Assembly (NCBI GenBank): GCA_958009055.1
Contig: OY253659.1
Span: 496,001-560,000 of the forward strand
Source: Choricystis sp. odSpoLacu1
Lineage: Eukaryota; Chlorophyta; Trebouxiophyceae
Length of the DNA stretch: 64,000 nt
Direction: 5' to 3'
A program made the position numbers and the translations under genes. This document shows positions 29,931 to 40,413 of the stretch, one piece after another. Position 1 is the stretch's first letter. Every line of letters begins with the position of its first letter. The notes below the pieces were generated by a model. It saw nothing but the letters and a program-made list of their open reading frames with translations, was not told the DNA's origin and did no database searches.

Positions 29931-30489
29931 ATGGGCGACCTCTCCGTTTTTGCCGCGGCCGACGCCGCACACCTGGCCTCCCTCCCCGTCACCGCCTGCC
30001 TGGCATGGACGGATGACGGCATGGTCGTGTACGAGCGCGGGGCGGTGAGTGAGAGAGAGAGAGGGGAGAGGAGAGAGGCGCGCCCAGTCGCGAGTGCGAT
30101 GCCTCGCCCCCCCACCACACACTCAACCACAGGTCCACCACACACTCAACCACAGGTCCACCCCACCGACGTCCCCGCCCTGGACGGCGCCGCCTCCAGC
30201 CGCGACACCGCCATGCGCGCCGGCCTGGTGTTGGGGGGGGGCGCGGCACGAGGCGCACCGATATGAAACCGACACGGGTGCCTCCCCCACCTCCTCCCCC
30301 CCCGCCACCCTGGTCTACGGCCGGGCCGCCCCGCCTCCAGGATCCGACCCAGCGGCCCAGCCTGGGGCCGCCCTGTGGCGCGTGCCCGGGTTGGGTGGCG
30401 CGGCGGTCGTGTGGCAACCGCCCGCGATCAGTGCGCGCGTCGTGCCGGCACTGCGGTCGTTTGCGTGGGCGGCGTTTGGCAAGGGATGA
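29931..30489 (+). CDS. small unrecognised protein with duplicated splice acceptor
   Basis: I do not recognise this protein. Exon 1 is 29931-30044 (38 codons: MGDLSVFAAADAAHLASL and onward). Two equivalent 3' splice sites exist because a 23-bp segment is duplicated. The second (exon from 30156) reads VHPTDVPALDGAASSRD, with natural-looking composition, but hits a TGA at 30266 unless one G of the nine-G run at 30233-30241 is dropped, giving 148 residues. The first (exon from 30133) shifts frame and reads without interruption to the TGA at 30487-30489, giving 156 residues, but starts with a Pro/Thr/His-rich stretch that looks like a shadow frame. Both share the C-terminus (ALWRVPGLGGAAVVWQPP). 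The protein looks beta-rich and soluble. It lies just after the inverted repeat. Confidence 0.5.
30112..30157 (+). repeat. 23-bp tandem duplication spanning a 3' splice site
   Basis: Two exact copies, 30112-30134 and 30135-30157, each hold CACTCAACCACAG followed by GT, so the acceptor AG is duplicated. Because 23 is not a multiple of three, the choice of acceptor changes the reading frame of the small gene. Confidence 0.9.
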
Positions 30490-30574
30490 GTAGAGAGAAG
30501 AAAAGAGAGTGTGTTGTGTGTAGGCCTCTGTTTTTTTTATCGTCCCTTGGTGGAAAGGCGGAGACGAGAGCGGC

Positions 30575-30690
30575 CTGCCTGCCCACAACTCTTGGGGGAG
30601 GGCGACCGAGGGGCGCGCTGTTTATGCGTCTCTCGGCCGCGCCTTCCCCGCCCTCCTCCCGCCCGACAGCGGCACACACACGCACAACAC
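30575..30690 (+). repeat. diverged third copy of the inverted-repeat arm, upstream of the SAPS gene
   Basis: Shares CCTGCCCACA, ACTCTTGG, GAGGGCGACCGAGGGG, GTCTCTCGGCCGCGCC and CTCCTCCCGCCCGACA in order with the region around the right arm (29790-29922), with several substitutions and gaps. It ends just before the start of the SAPS gene, as the other copy ends just before the small orphan gene. A shared promoter/5'-UTR origin by local duplication is inferred. Confidence 0.8.
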
Positions 30691-30717
30691 TCCTCTCCCA
30701 CTCCCACCCCCATCACA

Positions 30718-32737
30718 ATGGCGGGCAGGTGGCCCATGTCGCCCACGTCGCGCCGGCGCGCGCTCGACAGCGTCCTTGACCGGAGCGTGCTGACGGTCGA
30801 CGACATCCTGGACTGTGACGGCGTCATAAATGTGCGTGTGTGTGTGGCGTGTGTTAGGAGGGAAAGAAAGCAGCAGCAGCAGCAGAGAGAGGCGGGGGGG
30901 CGACGAAAACCAAAGGCATGCCGGCCAGAAACCGACACCAACCTTCCTGCCCCCCTCCCCACCCCTCCCACAACAGGAGATCAAAATGGGCCACCTCCCC
31001 CTCATGCACGCCTTGGCAGCTCGCGCAGACGCCCTGATCGAGCTGATCACGGTGCCGCCCCCCCCCCGGCGCCCCCCCGTCGCGCAGGTTCAAGCGCCCG
31101 CTCGCGGCCTTTGAAGCTGTGTGCGCAGTCGGTGCGGCCCCCATCCTGGACGCCGTCACCCAGGGTGAAGCGGGAGGCAGGCGCCTGGCCGTCCTGTTTG
31201 CCGCGACCGCGGCGGCGGGCGTGGCCGACTGTGGGGGCAGTGTGTGTGTGCCGCCGCCGCTGACCGACGGTGCGTCGACGCCGCCCACCCCCACCCCCAC
31301 GCCCGAGGCGAGGCGCCTGCCCCGCCTCTGCCGCACACTTACCCATCTGCTGACGGAGCGTCCAGATACTGTGGGTGGGTGGCTGGCGGAGGATCCAGGG
31401 GCGAGGGTCGTGCCGCTGGTGGCCGCAATCGGGGCTGCCCCAGTCGCCGAGTTCATCGCCCGCGCCGCGGGGGGCGACCCAGACACCCCCCTCCCCCCCT
31501 CCGCCACGGCCTGGGTGGCTGGCTCCGGCCTGGTGGAGGCGCTGGTGGCGGTGGCCGTGGATCCAGACGCCCGGGGCGCCAGCGGGGACCACGCTGCCCA
31601 AGTGCTGTGCGCGGGCGCGCGGGCACCTGCGTCCCCGCTCGGCGACGCGCTGGCTGCCGCCGCCCCCGCCGCCGTGGATGCCGCGTTGACAGCCGCGGCT
31701 GGCGGCTGCCGTGCCGGTGCCGGCGCCGCGGCCCGCCTGATCGCGTGCTGCTCCGCGCTGCTGAAGCCGCCGGTCGGCCCGACGCCGCCCGCGGTGCCGC
31801 TCTCCCCTCCCGTCGGCTCGCCCAGACTGCCGCCTTCGCCGCCGCCGCCGCCACCGTCCCCGCTGTCACCTCAGGGGGCGACCGCCCGGCTGGACAGGGG
31901 GGTGGCGGCGGTGGCGCCGCGGGCGGGGGCGTTGGCCAGAGTCGTGGCGGGCAGTGGTCACCCCCCCCTTCCCGCCATCGAAACAGCGGCCGGCACGCTG
32001 GCCCCACCCCTGGGCGCCGCCCGCCTGGCGGCGGCAGACTTGCTGGCCACCCTGCTGGCGACGCCCCATGCTGGCGCGGCGGCTGCCGCGGTGGAGGCAG
32101 GGGCGCCAGCTGCGTTGATTTCTGCTCTCCTCTCCCACCCGCACCACACCATCCTCCACTCTCGGGTGGCGGCCGGCCTGACGCAGGCGCTGGGTGGGGA
32201 TGATGACGGCATGGCCGTCGCCATCGCGGACGCAGGCAGCGGCCTGGTGCGAGCGTGCGTGTCTGCGCCGCCGTCCGTCCCGGGGCGTGGCGGCGCGTCC
32301 GTCGCTTCCTCCCACCGCGCCGCCCTGGTCGACATTGCCGCCGCCCTGGCTGCCTGTGAGCGTGCCCGCCCATCCGTGGCGGCCGTGCTGGCGGCTCAGC
32401 CGGCGTGGGAGGCGTGGCGGGATGGGGCGCTGGCGGCGTCGCTCGCAGCGCGGGGGCCGGCCGGCTGGTGCGTCGCCCCCCCTCGCCTCGACGGCGACGT
32501 CGACTCGGATGGCGACACGCCCATGGCGGCCGCCTTCCCCGCCGACGACCCGCTCCGCGATGGGGACGGCCCTGTGGGTGCTGCTGGCGCGGCGTGCATC
32601 GCGGCTGCCGTCCGCGCCCCCCTGCCCACGTCCCCCCCGACTCGTGGGAGGAGGAGGAGGAGACACCGGGTGGCCAGCAGACGGGCAGCGGGGACGCGCT
32701 GGTGACGCTGGCTCAGAAGATGGCGGTGTCGGACTGA
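30718..32737 (+). CDS. SAPS-domain protein (PP6 phosphatase regulatory subunit-like), frame breaks
   Basis: Relatives bind the catalytic subunit of Sit4/PP6 phosphatase. Exon 1 is 30718-30831 and exon 2 starts at 30977. The N-terminus LDRSVLTVDDILDCDGVINE and the segment RFKRPLAAFEAVCAVGAAPI match the SAPS family. A ten-C run (31058-31067) breaks the frame between LIELITVPPP and PSRRFKRPLAAF; dropping one C restores it. Ala-rich helical repeats continue to the acidic end. Near 32632-32638 (a seven-C run) the frame seems to need one extra base to reach an acidic tail (DSWEEEEETPGG to the TGA at 32735-32737); otherwise it ends at 32705 in an Arg-rich tail that looks artificial. The repaired protein is about 624 residues. 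The first break is convincing, the second less so. Confidence 0.75.
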
Positions 32738-33222
32738 TGAGAGAGAGAGAGAGAGGGAAGGGTGTTTTTTTCTTTTTCTTTTTGTAGTTCCTCTTGCCAA
32801 AAAAAACAAGGCAAACAAGGACAGCGACGAAACGGCGACCTGATGGAAAAGGGTGTGCATGTTGTCGTCATGTATTGTGCGCCCCGCGTAACTTCTCAAG
32901 GGTCTGTCCTCCGCCCAACGAATCCTGTTCACGGGTCGTGAGGGGGAGAGGTGATCGTTGAATCCCCCCCCCCCCCTTGATTCTCCCCCCCCGATCGATT
33001 GTTTAGCGAAAAAAAAACAATGAGGCCTCAGCAGCAGCGGTTGGAAAACGGTGCGTGTGCGCGGACGCACACGCGGACCCGCTGGCCGTGCCTCCTGTGC
33101 GGGCTGTTTTTTTTTTCCTTGTGTGTTTTTCGGGGGGGTGCGCGCGTGTTCGTCTCGTGACTCCCAACCCTCCCTCTGTCCTCACCTGCACACACACGCA
33201 CACACACACACACACACACTCC
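32738..33222. other. convergent intergenic region, SAPS / roadblock genes
   Basis: This 485-bp gap lies between two genes that point toward each other. It starts with GAGAGAGAGAGAG, then T-rich and A-rich patches, a C11 run near 32966-32976, a T9 run near 33108-33117, and an imperfect CA microsatellite (33189-33219) next to the roadblock stop. No reading frame or RNA gene is supported. It probably holds both 3' UTRs. Confidence 0.6.
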
Positions 33223-33716
33223 TCACAGTGGTTCGACAGCCTGCACCGTCACCACGCACCCCCCCCCGGGGACGGGGGCGAGGGTGACCTCTGTGCCGCC
33301 CCGCCCACGAGCAACAAGCGCGGCGACCGGGGGGTCGCCCGGCGGGCCACGGGGCGGGGGGCCGCCGGAGGTGGCGGACACACCGCCTGCCTCACCCCCG
33401 CCACCCCGCCCCGCGGCGCGCAGGGCGGCCCGCGCCCTCGGCAGCACGCGCGCCGCGGCCGCCGCGAGTGCGGCCGCGGTGGGCGCGGGCAGGGTGGACC
33501 GGATGGGGGCGCCGTCGGCGCCCAGGATGACGACGCCTTTGACGTTCTGTGGATGGGGCGGGGGGGGTGCAGCATCGGGGAAGGGAGGGGTCGGCTGTTC
33601 CTTTTTTCGCGCGCACCCCCTCTGTGTCTCCCTCCCTCCCCTTCCTTCCTCACCTTGTGCTTTGCCAGGTCGGCCACCACCTCCATGACGGGGCCAGTGG
33701 ATGGCGCCAGCGTCAT
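33223..33716 (-). CDS. roadblock/LC7 dynein light chain-like protein
   Basis: The minus-strand exons are 33716-33654 and 33546-33223 (107-bp intron), giving 128 residues. After the splice, NVKGVVILGADGAPIRSTLP matches the roadblock (DYNLRB) core, normally a G-(I/V)-(I/V)-V-x-x-x-(E/D)-G-x-P-I-(R/K)-ST pattern. A helix (ALAAAAARVLPRARAALRAA) and the last strands (TEVTLAPVPGGGCVVTVQAV) complete the fold, interrupted by a Gly/Pro-rich insert that lengthens the roughly 96-residue family. Partners could be cytoplasmic or flagellar dynein; other roadblock-fold adaptors are possible. The first exon holds only 21 codons. Confidence 0.78.
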
Positions 33717-33884
33717 GAGGGGTGGGGAGGGTGTCGTCGTGTGGGGGACGGGTGCGAACGCACCAAGGGGGGGCGGGGTGTGTGTGTGCGTGTGTGTGCG
33801 AGGGGAAGACAAAGAGGCTGACACACACTGACACACACACACACACACACACACACGCGCGGACGCCCCACCCACAGCACTCTC

Positions 33885-34745
33885 TCACACCACCACTGGC
33901 GCGGGCGCCGCCCCCAGCACCATCGGCCCCGCCACCTCGGCCGCCGCGTCGGCGCCACACAGCGCGGTGACGAGGGCCAGCGAAAACTCAAACGCGGTGC
34001 CAGGGCCGCGGGACGTGACCACGTGGCCATCGATGACGACGCGTGCGTCCGCCGCAGACGCATCCTCCAGGTCTTTGACAAAGGCGGGGTGGGCGGTGGC
34101 TTTGCGGCCGGCCAGGACGCCCGCGGGTTGGAGGGCGACGGCCGGCGCGGCACAGATGGCGGCCACGAGGCGTCCCGCCGCGTGCTGGTCTTTAACCACC
34201 GCCGTCAACTCCGCACAGTCGCGCAGGCGGGCGGCGCCGGGCATGCCGCCGGGCAGGATGACCGCGTCGTAGGGGGCGCGAATGGCTGCGTCGGGGAGGA
34301 GTGTGTCGGCGACCAGGGTCACACCGCGGGAGCAGGTGACGGACGGGCGGCCGGGCTCGATGGAGGCCAGGGTGACGGTGACGCCGGCCCGGCGCAGGAC
34401 GTCGACGATGATGACGGCCTGAAAAACATGGGGTGTGTGTGATGTTGGTGTGGATGGGATGGTGGTGATGGGCGGGTGGGTGGGTGTGGAGGTGGTGGGG
34501 AGGGGGGTCGGGTTTGGATGGCTAGGTGGAGGGGGGGGCCGCGCCTCACTGTCTCTCTCTCCGCTCACGCATCTCTCTCCACTCACCTCCATCTCTTCCG
34601 AACCATCCGCCACCGGGACGAGCGCCGTCTTGGCGGCGGCAGCAGCAGCCGTGTGCGAAGACATGTGGCGCACGGCGGGGGGGCGGAGCGTGAGCAGGTG
34701 GCGCGACAGCACGCGGGGGGACAGCAGGCGGCGGCCGGCCAGCAT
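33885..34745 (-). CDS. DJ-1/PfpI family protein, organelle-targeted
   Basis: The minus-strand exons are 34745-34587 and 34418-33885 (168-bp intron), giving 230 residues. A 35-residue Arg/Leu/Ser-rich leader resembles a mitochondrial or plastid signal. The DJ-1 fold follows: ALVPVADGSEEME joined to AVIIVDVLRRAGVTV, YDAVILPGGMPGAARL, and the nucleophile elbow VAAICAAPAVAL with the conserved reactive Cys. The conserved Glu (GSEEME) is present. Family members protect against oxidative damage or act on glyoxal; which applies here is unknown. It lies divergent from and 104 bp away from the GT2 gene. The stop TGA is followed by GAGAGTG. Confidence 0.92.
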   Translation of the reverse strand: MLAGRRLLSPRVLSRHLLTLRPPAVRHMSSHTAAAAAAKTALVPVADGSEEMEVSGERCVSGERDSEARPPPPPSHPNPTPLPTTSTPTHPPITTIPSTPTSHTPHVFQAVIIVDVLRRAGVTVTLASIEPGRPSVTCSRGVTLVADTLLPDAAIRAPYDAVILPGGMPGAARLRDCAELTAVVKDQHAAGRLVAAICAAPAVALQPAGVLAGRKATAHPAFVKDLEDASAADARVVIDGHVVTSRGPGTAFEFSLALVTALCGADAAAEVAGPMVLGAAPAPVVV

Positions 34746-34849
34746 GCGTGTGTGTATGTGTGTGTGTGTGTGTGCCGTCGAGAGGGAGAGACGGCTGACC
34801 GAGCAGCACAAAAGCAAGCCAGTGTGCTTGTAGTTTTCGACACGCCCGA
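34746..34849. promoter_or_regulatory. short divergent promoter, DJ-1 / GT2
   Basis: Only 104 bp separate the two outward-facing starts. A GT run of about 18 bp flanks the DJ-1 start. Such a short gap implies shared regulation. Confidence 0.5.
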
Positions 34850-35650
34850 ATGCAATCGCCACCCACCCTCACCATCGTCATCCCCGCCCTCAACGAGGAG
34901 GCCACCATCGCGGCAGCTGTGGCCTCTGCTCGCTGCCCCGGCCCAGGGCTGGCCAGGCCACGCGTGGTGGTGGTGGATGGAGGATCGGCCGATGGCACGG
35001 TCCGCGTGGCGCGGCGGGCGGGGGCAGAGGTACGAGCTTTGGGTGTTGAGTGTGTAGAGGTGATTGTCTCAGAGCGCGTGTGTGTGTGAGCCAAACAAAC
35101 AGCCAAACACTTTCTCACACAGGTGGTCCGCGCCCCCCGCGGCCGCGGCGCCCAGCTGGCCGCCGGCGCGTCCCGCGCCCGCACCGACGCCATACTCTTC
35201 TTGCACGCCGACTCGCGCCTGCCGCCTGACTATGGCGCCCCCGTGGCGTCCGCCCTGGCTGCATCGCCGTGGGGGTGCTTCGCGCGCGCGCACCCAGCCG
35301 ACCTACCGCGCCCGTGGGCCTCCCTCCTGGGCGCCTGCATCGAGGCTCGCACAAGGCTCCTGGGTGCGCCCTATGGCGACCAAGCCCTGTTTGCGCGGAG
35401 GGCGGTGCTGGAGGGGGTGGGAGGGGTGAATGAAAAACTGCCGTTGATGGAGGACGTTGATTTAGTCGACCGCCTCACCTCCGCCCACGGGCGGGGCGCC
35501 ATTGTGTCAGCTCCTGTGGTTACCTCGGGGCGGAGGTGGGTGGAGAAGGGGGTGGTGAGGGCCACGGTGGCCAACCTGTGGACACTGGCGCGGTGGCGCG
35601 CCGGGGCGCGGGTGGAGGAGCTGGCGGCCGAGTACTACAGCAAGAAGTGA
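34850..35650 (+). CDS. family 2 glycosyltransferase (TIGR04283-like)
   Basis: The exons are 34850-35029 and 35123-35650 (93-bp intron), giving 235 residues. GT2 motifs are TIVIPALNEEATIAAAV, RVVVVDGGSADGTVRVARRA, GRGAQLAAGASRARTDAILF with LHADSRLP (DxD-like acidic site), GDQALFARRAVLEG, and KLPLMEDVDLVDRL. This set fits the small GT2 subgroup usually of bacterial type (TIGR04283), found also in photosynthetic eukaryotes. No signal peptide or membrane helix is evident. Donor and acceptor sugars are unknown. Confidence 0.85.
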
Positions 35651-35887
35651 AGAGTGACTGGTTTGTAGATTGCGCTAGTGATTAGAGAGCGGCGATTTTA
35701 TGTCTGGTCGTGACGAGAGTGCGTCAGCAGCGGGGTGAACAGACAACAAAAAAACGGATTTTCAACTCTCTCTGCCGCACGACGCCCCCCGCACAGCGCG
35801 TCCCACACTCTGTGGTAGCGAGTTGCCACATGCACACACCACGCCTCGCGTGACACAAAACACGCGCGCGCGTGCCCCTGCGTCCGA

Positions 35888-37637
35888 ATGCCGGCCCTCA
35901 CCGACTCCCCGCATGCGGCCGTCGCGCCCCCCCCGCGCAAGCGCAGTCGGTCGCCCTCCGCCTCCGCCGACGCTCACGACATCGCCAGCGATGCCTCAGA
36001 GCAGGCGCTGCCCCCGCCGCCCCCGCGCCGGTCCGCCGCGCTGCCGTGGATGCGCGTCCCCCTGCCCGTCAGCGGGGGCGGCGTGCCTCTCGAGAGGGTG
36101 GGCGGCCTGGACGGCCGCGTGGTGGCGTACTTGAAGCAAGGTGTGTGTGTGTGTGTGTGTGAGAGTGGATGGCGTGTGCTTGCGGGGCAGGGAACGTGCA
36201 TCAAAAAACACGACACCGACCCCCCCCCACCCTCCTCCAGCCGGCTGCCCCACCCTCTTCCCCGTGCAAGCCGCTGTCTGGGCTGCCGCCGCGGGTGGGC
36301 GAGGCGGCGCCCACGACCTGGCGGTCGCGTCCCCCACGGGGTCGGGCAAGACGCTAGCCTATGGGCTGCCAGCTGCTCACTCCCTGCTCGACCCCGCCGG
36401 CGCGCGCCGCCGCCGGACCGCGCTCGGCGTGCTCATCGTCGTCCCCACCCGCGACCTGGCGGCCCAGGTGGGGGGCGTTCTGACGCCTCTGTTTGGCTGC
36501 CTCGGTCTCACCGTCGCCGTGGCGGCGGGCGGGCGCGACCCGGCGGGCGAGGCGGCAGCCATCGCGGGCGCGGCCGCCGCGGCGGCCGACACGTCCTGCG
36601 GCGACTACGCCCCCTCCCCCTCCGCCCCCCCCGCTGATGCCGTCGTCACGACGCCCGGGCGGTTGGCCGCCCACCTGGCGAGGCTGGGGCCGGAGCAGGC
36701 CAAGGCTGCACTGTCTGGCCTTCGATTCATCGTGGTTGACGAGGCAGACAGGCTGTTGACGCAGCACTACTCACACTGGCTCCCCACCCTCAACGCGGCC
36801 GCCCCCGCTCCAGATGGAGGCGGAGGCGCGTCCTCCCGCTGTGTCCGGGTGGCGGCGTCGGCCACGCTGACGCGGGATCCGGCGAGGGTCGGGAGGTTGA
36901 GTCTGTGGCGGCCGCGCTACGTGGCGGCAGAGGCAGGGCGCATGGTGGTGGAGGGTGAAACCGAAGGCCACCCCGCCACCACCGCTCAGCCTTTCCTCAC
37001 CAAGTATGCGCTGCCCGCCTCCCTGCGCCTGGCCCGGCTGGACGTGCGGCGGGGCGGGGGCGACAAGCCCGCGTGTTTGTTGGCGGCGCTGCGCCAACTG
37101 GCAGAAACAGGGACCCCCGCCCTCATTTTTTGTGGGTCGGTCGCGACCGCGGCCTCGGTGGCCGCCTTTTTGGGTGCCGTCCAACCGCCTCTACTCCCTG
37201 AGAACGCTGGCGGCGGCCGCATCGCGCTGCTGACGTCGGCCGTGCCACCCCGCGCGCGATCCGAGACACTTGCGTCCCTCGCCGCCGGCGCCACCCCCCT
37301 CGCCGTCGCCTCCGATGGCGCCACCCGCGGCCTGGACGCGCCCTCGATTGGTGCGGTCATCAATTACGACCTTCCATCGAATGCCAAGGGTTTTGTGCAC
37401 CGCGCCGGCCGCACCGCGCGCGCGGGGAGGGCCGGCGTCGCCATCTCCCTCGTCCGCCCGGTGGACGGACGCCACTATGCAGACCTAGTCACCAGGCTGG
37501 GTGGGGCGGGAGGCGGAGGCTCTGGCGGAGGAGGCAGTGTGTGGCGCGTGCCGCAGAGTGTGGTGGTGGCAGCGCGCGGTGACGCGGCGGCCGCGCTCGC
37601 GGCGGCGGGGGAGGAGGGTGGAGCGGCGGTGGCGTGA
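35888..37637 (+). CDS. DEAD-box RNA helicase, DDX51/Dbp6-like
   Basis: The exons are 35888-36140 and 36241-37637 with a 100-bp intron that starts with a GT run; the product is 549 residues. Motifs in order are Q-type GCPTLFPVQAAV, I ASPTGSGKT, Ia VPTRDLAAQV, the GG-like TTPGRL, II VDEADRL, III SAT (AASATLT), V ATRGLDAPSIGAVINYD and VI HRAGRTARAGR. The FPVQ form of the Q region and the order match DDX51/Dbp6, which functions in 60S ribosome assembly in the nucleolus. A basic N-terminal region (PPRKRSRSPSAS) may target the nucleus. The orthology is reasonable but not proven. Confidence 0.88.
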
Positions 37638-37881
37638 GAGAGTGTGTGTGTGTGTTGTGTGATATAATTTCTGCACTGTGTGGCTTGGCACAGGGGGTGG
37701 GAGGAGGGGCAGGCAGAGGTAGGGCGGCGCCCTCTCTCGGCCAGCACCGAGGGGGGACGCAAGGGCGAGGCGAGAGGGTTCGCTCGCGGGTCGCCAGCCC
37801 ACTCTCTTCTCCCCTTTTCGCGTGTTGTTGCTGTCTGCGTGCCCCTCCCTCCCTCTACTACCCTCCCCCCCCTCCTCTCCT

Positions 37882-39551
37882 ATGGCGTCGGCGCGTGAAC
37901 GCACCGCTTCCACGATGTCGCTGGACGAGCCCGGCGGCAAGGGTGAACGGCGCGCGAGCCATGCGGTGGAAGCAGTCGCCTGCGTGTCCTCCGCATCGAG
38001 CGAGGTGAGTGTGGGTTTGGTTTTGTTTTCCCTGCGCCTTGGGAGAGTTGGAGTCACTACGCGATCATCGGGGGAGGGTGGAGGGGTGGAGACGCGCTGG
38101 GTGGTCCCGCGGCAGACGAGAGATGGCTCGCCCCCCCTCGCGCAATGCAAACCTCGCGGGGGCGCGCACACCGCGTGCCCCGCCACGCCCCCCCCCGCCC
38201 TCCCTGTTCCCCGCCCCGACACAGACACACGCGTGTCGATGGAGCGGTGTGGGGCTGAGGCGGGGCGGGGCGGCGCGGTGGCGGCCGCGCCGCGGCGCAA
38301 GGGGGGAAAGAGGGTTGCTGGAGCGAAGAGAGGACCGCTGCGCCCTGTTTGCGCCACGCCCCCCACGCTCGTCCCTCACCCTCTGCCCCTGGCTCTCTGC
38401 CGTGTGCAAGGCCAGGGCGACGCTCGCTGGGGCCAGGCGGCGGGGAGCGTGCGTGGGTGCGGGTTCGTGGGGGCAATGCTCCCCGCGCCAGACGGCAAAA
38501 ACAGCTGGCATCTGGCCGGCGGTCGAGACAGGGGGCCGACCACGCGCCGACCCACACCTCCCTCCCCCCGCCCGCCACCCTGGATCGGTGGAAGACGCTC
38601 TCCGCTCGATGCTGGGCGTGGTGGATGGGGGAGAAAGCGCGTGGATGGTGGCACAATTGGTCCCTCCCCCGCGGTCCCTTCGCTCGCGCCAACCTGGCCG
38701 ATGCGGCCGTCCCCCCCCCGAGCACTTGCCCGTTTGTTCTTCCTCACCCACCCACCACCCCACTCCCCACTCCCCCCACCCACCCATCCACACAGTCCGA
38801 CCAAGCCGTCTGCTGGATCTGCCTCGACGCCGCCCGCCCGGACGCCCCGCTCGGGCGCGCTTGCGCGTGCCCGCGCCACACGCACGCCCAGTGCCTCGCC
38901 CGCTGGCAGCTGCAGTCGGCCGGCTCCCGCAAAGAGACGCACTGCGAGTTCTGCGATGGCCAGCTGCCCGACTGGAAGGCGGCCCTGACGCCGGGCAGCG
39001 GGGCGGCCGCCCCCGCCGTCATGAACGTCAACTTTGATGGCCGCACCTACTCCTTCGAAGTCAAGCCGGGGATCGACGGCTACCGCGCCTTCACGGAGGC
39101 CATTCGGCGCGCGTTTTCGTTGCCTGACGACTCGGAGTTGAACATCACGTTCACGTGTGACGAACCCTGCACCGCGGGGTCGCCCGCCGCCCCCGTCGCC
39201 CCCGTCGCCGCCACCCCCGGCTCCCTGCTCACGCTTCAGGGTGCGGGCGCGTACGACGCCGCCGTCCACTGCGCCTCCGTGTCTGCCTCGAGGCGGTTGA
39301 TGCAGGGGGGTGGAGGCGCCCCCGGCGCGCCCCCGACTCCGCCCCAGCCCGATCCCCTGGGCGCCGCCCGCCGGGACGATCTCACGGATGACGCCACGTC
39401 GGCCGGGGCGGGGCCGTCGGGGCGGCGGCCGCGCAGCGGGGGTGAGCGCAGTGCGGGCGGCACGGGCGGCGCGCCTGCTTCCGGCGCCCCCGGCTCCGGC
39501 TTGGGGCGCAAGCTGCGCAACGCGATTGCGGACATGCTGTCGGCCAAGTGA
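37882..39551 (+). CDS. RING-CH (RINGv) + PB1-like protein, paralog 1
   Basis: The exons are 37882-38004 and 38796-39551 with an unusually long 791-bp intron; the product is 292 residues. After the splice comes a RING-CH finger (CWICLDAARPDAPLG, CACPRHTHAQCLARW, CEFCDGQLPDW) and then a PB1-like domain (MNVNFDGRTYSFEVKPGIDG, DSELNITFTCDEPC, AYDAAVHCASVSA). The C-terminus is a disordered Gly/Ser/Pro tail ending RKLRNAIADMLSAK. The gene is a tandem duplicate of the one at 40414, sharing domain order, splice position and size. RING-CH proteins usually act as ubiquitin ligases, but no membrane helix is seen. The short first exon and the start are less certain than exon 2. Confidence 0.8.
38005..38795 (+). 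other. long first intron of RING-CH paralog 1
   Basis: At 791 bp it is several times longer than most introns here. It begins GTGAGTGTGGG and ends in a CCCACC-rich tract and CACACAG. It contains GC-rich unique sequence with no supported coding frame or RNA. Its content does not visibly match the intron of the second paralog. Confidence 0.7.
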
Positions 39552-40413
39552 AATGGCTTGAGCAACCACTGGGGCGAGGGGGGAAGGAGGGTTAAAACCA
39601 CACCAAACGACTTCCAACCCCACACCCCTCGCCCTTTTTTTCTTTCCACCTCCCCATTTTGCCGCACTGCCCTGCACTTGCCCCCCGACACAAACGCACC
39701 CACCCGCAAAAGCACAACCCCCAATCATTGCTGGAGAGAGCGGGAGAGCTTTGAGGAGTGACTTTTTTCTTTTCCCTTTTTCGGGGGTTTTGGTTTGGGG
39801 AGGCTCCTCCCCAGACCGCCCCCTTTTTCCTTTCATTTTTGCGTGCTTCCCACACACATGCCCGATTTTTCTTTTCCCCCTTTGATTTGGCGAGATGAGA
39901 AGAGAGAGTCAGGAAAAACGCACCATCACGCAACGGGCGGGGACACCACCCCCTGCCCTCGAAGCGGAGACTTTGGGACTCATCGCCAGCCCCCCGTTTT
40001 TGCCGCTGCTCGAGGCTGGGGAGCACACGTGCGCACTGCCACGACGGAGACACCGGGGGGCAAACACAAACTGGCGGGACGGGAGGGGGAAAGGGGGGGG
40101 GGGACGTGGGGAGGGAACTGACCCGTTCCCTCCTCCTTCCCCTCTCCCCCACCCCCCACCCCCCGCCAACCACACCCCTCCCCAGGTGGGGAGAGGGCAC
40201 AAAAAACATCCCCCCTATCTTCTGTGTAAAACCCACCGCGCAAAGAGGCTGCTTTGTTGCGCAGGTTGCTCGAGAAAAAATGGTTTGGGCGCGGGCTCTC
40301 CTCTCTCGTGTCTCGTCGTCTTTTCGCGCTCACACTCGCGCGCCTTTCTTTTCTCTTCCCTTCTGCGCCCGCCTCTCTCTGTGTGTGCCTGGCCTGCCAC
40401 CGACCCCGACGCC
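39552..40413. other. intergenic region between the RING-CH paralogs
   Basis: This 862-bp stretch is rich in pyrimidine and homopolymer tracts (T6-T7, C8-C9, G9 near 40097) and shows no convincing gene. It must hold the 3' UTR of paralog 1 and the promoter of paralog 2, with CT-rich sequence before the ATG at 40414. No tRNA or other RNA gene was recognised. Confidence 0.6.

Noticed and set aside
28668..30122. Very long open frames through the satellite that would encode RPLCDRCATAV-type or HSGRTAVAQRS-type repeat proteins on both strands
   Set aside because: They exist because the 11-bp unit lacks stops in every phase. They are open on both strands at once, have no codon bias, and run into shadows of the PFP gene.
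38005..38795. Possible extra coding exons inside the long RING-CH intron
   Set aside because: Open frames there are Arg/Pro-rich with no motif, and the flanking splice sites join in phase to the RING finger at the same position as in the paralog.
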